DNA of 5,582 bases, from NCBI GenBank assembly GCA_002309655.1, contig DBXM01000013.1, forward strand, positions 1-5,582, read 5' to 3'. Below are positions 5,206 to 5,582 of the stretch, piece by piece. The translations under genes were made by a program, and so were the position numbers. Within the stretch, counting starts at the first letter, position 1, and every line of letters starts with the position of its first letter. This DNA comes from Mageeibacillus sp. UBA1212. GTDB taxonomy: Bacteria > Bacillota > Clostridia > UBA1212. Under the pieces are notes generated by a model. That model ran no database searches. It had not been told where the DNA came from and worked only from the letters and a program-made list of their open reading frames with translations.

Positions 5206-5582
5206 ATGGCTAAATTAAAAGGAGCTGCGGTTTTCGGACAGTCCGGAGGCCCTACATCGGTAATCAATTCAAGCGCCGCGGGCGTGTTCCTGACGGCTCT
5301 TAAAAGCGGCTGCATCACGAAGGTTTACGGCGCCGCCAACGGAATCAGGGGCATTCTCGACGGAAAGCTCTACGACATAGGCTGCGAGGACGAGAAGGAG
5401 CTTTTATACCTCAAAAACACGCCTTCCTCTGCGCTCGGAAGCGTCAGATACAAGCTTGCCGACGCGGCGGAGGACGAGACGGACTACAAGCGGCTGCTCG
5501 AGGTCTTTAAAGAGTTCAACATCAGGTACTTCTTCTACAACGGCGGCAACGACTCGATGGACACCTGCAACAAGGTCAGCAA
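5206..5582 (+). CDS. pfp: Pyrophosphate-type 6-phosphofructokinase, N-terminal part (runs off window)
   Basis: This enzyme phosphorylates fructose 6-phosphate to fructose 1,6-bisphosphate, probably using pyrophosphate, in reversible cytoplasmic glycolysis. Only the first 125 codons are present; members of this clade are roughly 400 residues. Visible marks are the phosphate-binding loop GQSGGPT (11-17), LGSVRY with R81 matching the substrate-binding arginine of PFKs, and YNGGNDSMDT (111-120). In ATP-dependent PFKs the last motif is GGDGS. Aspartate in place of its second glycine, here D116, is the established mark of PPi dependence. The preceding residue is N115 where most relatives have Asp. 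The gene has its own promoter and leader hairpin, and the window edge, not a frameshift, cuts it. Phosphoryl donor is inferred from the motif only. Confidence 0.93.
   Translation, partial: MAKLKGAAVFGQSGGPTSVINSSAAGVFLTALKSGCITKVYGAANGIRGILDGKLYDIGCEDEKELLYLKNTPSSALGSVRYKLADAAEDETDYKRLLEVFKEFNIRYFFYNGGNDSMDTCNKVS

Noticed and set aside
1..5582. CRISPR array, phage or transposon genes, toxin-antitoxin or defence cluster
   Set aside because: No regularly spaced repeats with spacers, no transposase or integrase, and no small gene pairs were seen. The coding content is four ordinary housekeeping genes.

Overview
The window reads as a housekeeping stretch of a fairly GC-rich bacterial chromosome, most likely from an anaerobic member of the Clostridia (Bacillota). 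The reasons are strong AGGAGG-type ribosome binding sites, TATAAT promoters, a zinc-ribbon/HtrA-type membrane protease, and a PPi-type phosphofructokinase with a GGNDS signature. The taxon is an inference from style and gene content. No rRNA, tRNA, transposase, CRISPR array or phage gene was seen.

Layout, all genes on the + strand. Positions 1-311 hold no convincing gene. They carry two related copies of a hairpin-associated repeat (about 1-144), a terminator-like hairpin (193-238) and a clear ribosome binding site. Positions 312-2153 encode a 613-residue membrane-anchored trypsin-like serine protease: zinc ribbon, acidic heptad-repeat linker, one transmembrane helix, HtrA-type protease and a PDZ-like C-terminus. 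A strong hairpin terminator (2191-2230) follows. An extended -10 promoter (2255-2283) then drives nth (endonuclease III, 2314-3000). Only 65 bases without a terminator separate nth from glgB (glycogen branching enzyme, GTG start at 3066, stop at 4997), so the two may share a transcript. A purine-rich spacer leads to a hairpin (5101-5130) that physically overlaps a near-consensus promoter (5113-5141). A short leader with its own GC-rich hairpin precedes pfp (5206 to the window edge, 5' part only).

The four genes cover surface or envelope protein quality control, base-excision DNA repair, storage-polysaccharide branching and reversible PPi-linked glycolysis. Only glgB and pfp share a broad theme (carbon storage and central carbon flux), and no joint system is evident. 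I do not see a new multi-gene biological system here. The items most worth a second look are the upstream repeat pair with one long hairpin, the protease with its heptad repeat and GVSGG active-site variant, and the hairpin/promoter/leader arrangement in front of pfp.
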